In this document: piece by piece, positions 5,830 through 6,650 of the stretch
Layout: every line of letters starts with the position of its first letter
Numbering within the stretch: position 1 is the stretch's first letter
Assembly: GCF_937874145.1 (NCBI RefSeq)
Contig: NZ_CALNBI010000339.1
Span: 1 to 6,650 of the forward strand
Length of the DNA: 6,650 nucleotides
Direction of reading: 5' to 3'
Source: an uncultured Chitinophaga sp.
Lineage (GTDB): Bacteria; Bacteroidota; Bacteroidia; Chitinophagales; Chitinophagaceae
Notes under the pieces: generated by a model
Told to the model about the DNA's origin: nothing
Database searches by the model: none
The model's input: the letters and a program-made list of their open reading frames with translations, nothing else
Made by a program: the position numbers and the translations under genes

Positions 5830-5863
5830 CATACAACACCGAAACAGGGTGTGTTGTTGTATG
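5830..5863. repeat. Inverted repeat CATACAACA / TGTTGTATG with 16-bp spacer
   Basis: Perfect 9-bp arms lie at 5830-5838 and 5855-5863. Inside, ACACC (5836-5840) and GGTGT (5848-5852) can also pair, so a bulged longer stem is possible. It lies 15 bp upstream of the weak minus-strand promoter candidate in the divergent intergenic region and has no U-run. It is a candidate operator or structured element. GGGTG occurs within it (5847) and again at 5866, 5876 and 5972, the last two inside an identical AGGGTGAAAA. Confidence 0.35.
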
Positions 5864-5951
5864 AGGGGTGAAGCAGGGTGAAAAGAAAGTATCTAAGTTT
5901 CGGGGGCTTTTTTGAACAAAAGACAAGGAAATGCGGGAAAGGATGAATAGT

Positions 5952-5992
5952 GTTTTGAAAAGCTCGCATTAGGGTGAAAAATCCTTCAAAAC
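5952..5992. repeat. Inverted repeat GTTTTGAA / TTCAAAAC upstream of the glutamate-synthase-like gene
   Basis: Perfect 8-bp arms (5952-5959 and 5985-5992) are separated by 25 bp and lie just upstream of the -7 element at 6015. The spacer is long for a single dimer site, so it may be a pair of half-sites, a looping hairpin, or chance in an AT-rich promoter. Confidence 0.25.
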
Positions 5993-6014
5993 GCCCGCCA
6001 ATACTAAATTTCAC

Positions 6015-6022
6015 TATTTTTG
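6015..6022 (+). promoter_or_regulatory. Candidate -7 promoter element of the glutamate-synthase-like gene
   Basis: TATTTTTG matches TAnnTTTG exactly and is identical to the -7 element proposed for the marR set. The start would be near 6029, giving a leader of about 20 nt before the ATG at 6048. No good TTTG -33 element is present at the usual spacing, so the assignment rests on the -7 box and position. Confidence 0.4.
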
Positions 6023-6047
6023 CAGTTGTTTTAAAAAGAACCAAATT

Positions 6048-6650
6048 ATGCGGAAAGGATTTATTATCAGCGCCGTCATCGCCCTCATCGGCACCTTCCT
6101 CCTGGGCTGGTACGCCAGCGCCTGGTGGTACGTGACCACGGCAGCGGTAGCTGGTTTGACAGTAATGGGAATCAACGACATGATCCAGACAAGACATTCC
6201 ATTATGCGGACCTACCCTGTAGTGGGGCGGATGCGCTACTGGATGGAAGCCCTCCGCCCTAAAATGTACCAGTATTTCGTGGAGTCCGACATCGATGGCA
6301 GGCCCGACACCATGCCCTTCGGAACGCAGCTCGACGTGTACGAAGAAGGGTACGAATGGATGAGCCATTCCATCGCTCCCAAAGATTTTCACAAACTGAA
6401 CCATAACCCGCGGATGACGGTAGGGAACAAGGACTGCAAACAACCTTATTCCGCCAGCATCTTCAACGTGTCGGCCATGAGCTTCGGCTCCCTCAGCAGC
6501 AACGCCATCGAAGCCCTCAACGGCGGCGCCAAAATCGGCAATTTCGCCCACAACACCGGCGAAGGCGGCATCAGCCCCTATCACATCAAACAGGGCGGCG
6601 ATATCATCTGGCAGATCGGTACCGGCTATTTCGGCTGCCGCGACGATGAA
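6048..6650 (+). CDS. FMN-binding glutamate-synthase-like membrane protein, N-terminal part (cut by window edge)
   Basis: The ATG at 6048 opens 201 codons that run to the right edge. Residues 4-20 and about 24-42 (FIISAVIALIGTFLLGWYAS, then WWYVTTAAVAGLTVMGI) form a membrane helical hairpin absent from the large GltB subunit. The following part matches the FMN-binding central domain of glutamate synthase: FGTQLDVYEEGYEW (91-104), the core VSAMSFGSLSSNAIEALNGG (141-160) and NTGEGGISPYHIKQGGDIIW (169-188). The SAMSFG-S and NTGEGG motifs bind FMN and line the barrel. Stand-alone members of this family (around 500 residues) lack the glutaminase domain, and their physiological reaction is mostly unestablished, so calling it a glutamate synthase would overstate the case. 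It is transcribed away from the exported-protein gene and has its own promoter candidate. Confidence 0.88.
   Translation, partial: MRKGFIISAVIALIGTFLLGWYASAWWYVTTAAVAGLTVMGINDMIQTRHSIMRTYPVVGRMRYWMEALRPKMYQYFVESDIDGRPDTMPFGTQLDVYEEGYEWMSHSIAPKDFHKLNHNPRMTVGNKDCKQPYSASIFNVSAMSFGSLSSNAIEALNGGAKIGNFAHNTGEGGISPYHIKQGGDIIWQIGTGYFGCRDDE

Noticed and set aside
5903..5925. GGGGGC followed by a T-run resembling a terminator
   Set aside because: No stem precedes the T-run, and the upstream gene on the plus strand is far away; it is part of an intergenic promoter region.
5829..6584. 251-codon minus-strand frame
   Set aside because: It is antisense to the glutamate-synthase-like gene over most of its length and covers the divergent promoter region; no motif supports it.

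Overview
The window looks like chromosomal DNA from a GC-rich member of the Bacteroidota, most likely the Chitinophagaceae (Chitinophaga-like). This is inferred from four things: an FtsX/MacB-type permease with the typical N-terminus of that group, a 7TMR-DISM histidine kinase paired with a LuxR-type regulator, near absence of Shine-Dalgarno sequences, and TAnnTTTG-type -7 promoter elements. No mobile element, CRISPR array, tRNA or rRNA was seen, and no convincing intrinsic terminator.

Layout. (1) Positions 1-487, minus strand: the first 162 codons of a large FtsX-like ABC transporter permease that runs off the left edge. Its upstream region carries a good sigma-54 (-24/-12) promoter match. 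About 50-70 bp further upstream lie two inverted repeats of the same design, exactly 21 bp apart, which look like a tandem binding site for an NtrC-type activator. (2) Positions 488-866: a 379-bp divergent intergenic region holding that promoter, GC-rich palindromes, a pair of competing hairpins, and the promoter of the rightward genes. (3) Positions 867-4010, plus strand: a tight three-gene set, made up of a MarR-family regulator (TTG start), a membrane histidine kinase with a periplasmic DISM-type sensor region, and a NarL/LuxR-type response regulator whose start overlaps the kinase stop. (4) Positions 4002-5702, minus strand: a likely two-gene unit transcribed toward the regulator, with a small exported helical protein first and an AGE-family (cellobiose 2-epimerase-like) sugar epimerase second, 15 bp apart. 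The epimerase and response-regulator genes overlap by 9 bp at their convergent 3' ends. (5) Positions 5703-6047: a 345-bp divergent intergenic region with a perfect 16-bp palindrome, two longer inverted repeats, GGGTG-type repeats and a -7 element. (6) Positions 6048-6650, plus strand: the first 201 codons of an FMN-binding glutamate-synthase-like membrane protein that runs off the right edge.

How the genes may work together. The kinase and regulator form a standard two-component phosphorelay: envelope signal, then DHp histidine, receiver aspartate and LuxR-type DNA binding. The MarR gene in front is probably co-transcribed and may tune the same operon. The exported protein and the epimerase share a transcript by position only; no functional link can be read from the sequence. 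The outstanding signal is regulatory: the sigma-54 promoter with tandem activator sites at the permease gene. I did not find a clearly new multi-gene system.
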